A stretch of DNA of 13,628 nucleotides. Origin: Oscillospiraceae bacterium. GTDB taxonomy: Bacteria; Bacillota; Clostridia; Oscillospirales; Oscillospiraceae. Under the pieces are notes generated by a model, which made no database searches, had not been told where the DNA came from, and saw nothing but the letters and a program-made list of their open reading frames with translations. The stretch spans positions 1-13,628 of the forward strand of contig JAITGH010000098.1 in NCBI GenBank assembly GCA_031280855.1, in the 5' to 3' direction. Below are positions 13,473 to 13,628 of this stretch, in pieces (within the stretch, counting starts at the first letter, position 1; each line of letters begins with the position of its first letter). The position numbers and the translations under genes are program-made.

Positions 13473-13487
13473 GGGGGCAATGCCCCC
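13473..13487 (-). other. Short GC hairpin in the 5S-tRNA spacer
   Basis: GGGGGC and GCCCCC pair perfectly around a 3-nt loop. On the minus strand the stem lies between the 5S 3' end and the tRNA 5' end and is followed by TATGCATTCC, not a T-run, so it is not a standard terminator. It may guide processing of the rRNA-tRNA precursor; that role is inference. Confidence 0.45.
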
Positions 13488-13510
13488 GGAAAGAGGATAA
13501 GGCGCATAAC

Positions 13511-13628
13511 AAGTGTCGGCGACGACCGATTTTCCCGGCGGCGGGAGCCGCAAGTATCGTAGGCACGGATGAGCTTAACTGCCGTGTTCGGGATGGGAAC
13601 GGGTGGAACCTCATCGTTAAAGACACCG
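13511..13628 (-). rRNA. rrf: 5S ribosomal RNA, 5' end just outside the window
   Basis: Read on the minus strand, the sequence contains the most conserved 5S segments: CACCCGTTCCCATCCCGAAC (20 nt) followed by ACGG.AGTTAAGCTC, then the 3' strand GTCGCCGACAC, which closes helix I. The first visible bases, CGGTGTC, belong to the 5' strand of helix I. Pairing with the 3' end implies that a few bases (about five to seven) lie beyond position 13628. The 3' end is placed at about 13511 by that pairing and may be off by a few bases. 23S and 16S should lie further right. Confidence 0.93.

Noticed and set aside
1..13628. Very frequent GAACGCG-type words across the window, possibly a dispersed repeat or recognition sequence
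   Set aside because: They fall in coding frames and follow from the genome's preference for GCG, AAC and GAC codons; no fixed flanks or spacing were seen.

Overview
The window reads as chromosome of an uncharacterised, probably anaerobic member of the Firmicutes (Clostridia type). The evidence is the gene set rather than any taxonomic marker: the rlmN / PP2C phosphatase / PASTA kinase / rsgA cluster, a HemZ-type radical SAM protein, a DUF3786 protein, MreB without an N-terminal amphipathic extension, RecD2 without RecBC, and a SpoVB-like flippase. The coding DNA is GC-rich with many GCG and CGC codons, while the main intergenic promoter region is AT-rich. Nothing points to a phage, plasmid, insertion sequence or CRISPR array; this is core-genome territory.

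Layout. Positions 1-498 (minus) hold the 5' part of a DUF3786 gene with its own strong sigma-A-type promoter and an overlapping palindrome. Positions 558-6391 (minus) are one tight operon, read in the order recD2, comF, mreB, MBL-fold hydrolase, hemZ, with overlaps or short gaps. The AT-rich gap at 6392-6499 carries two back-to-back promoters, one for recD2 and one for rlmN. Positions 6500-11353 (plus) hold rlmN, a PP2C phosphatase (stp/prpC), a PASTA-domain Ser/Thr kinase (prkC) and rsgA. A GNAT acetyltransferase (minus) meets rsgA tail to tail at 11361-11831. A membrane flippase runs at 11957-13300 (plus). The right edge is the end of an rRNA operon on the minus strand: 5S rRNA (its 5' end just outside) followed by tRNA-Asn(GTT). 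A long hairpin terminator separates it from the convergent flippase.

How the genes fit together. The phosphatase and kinase form an antagonistic pair that senses the cell wall through PASTA domains. They are joined to two ribosome-maturation functions: RlmN, which methylates 23S rRNA and tRNA, and RsgA, a 30S assembly GTPase. The minus-strand operon mixes DNA repair (RecD2), a ComF phosphoribosyltransferase-fold protein, cell-shape control (MreB) and small-molecule enzymes.

The most interesting signal is in the starts. At rlmN and at the DUF3786 gene, near-consensus promoters with 17-bp spacers place the -10 box only 6-7 nt before the ATG, and neither ATG has a clear usable Shine-Dalgarno sequence. 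This suggests leaderless mRNAs. The flippase shows a weaker version of the same arrangement. I found no clearly undescribed multi-gene system.
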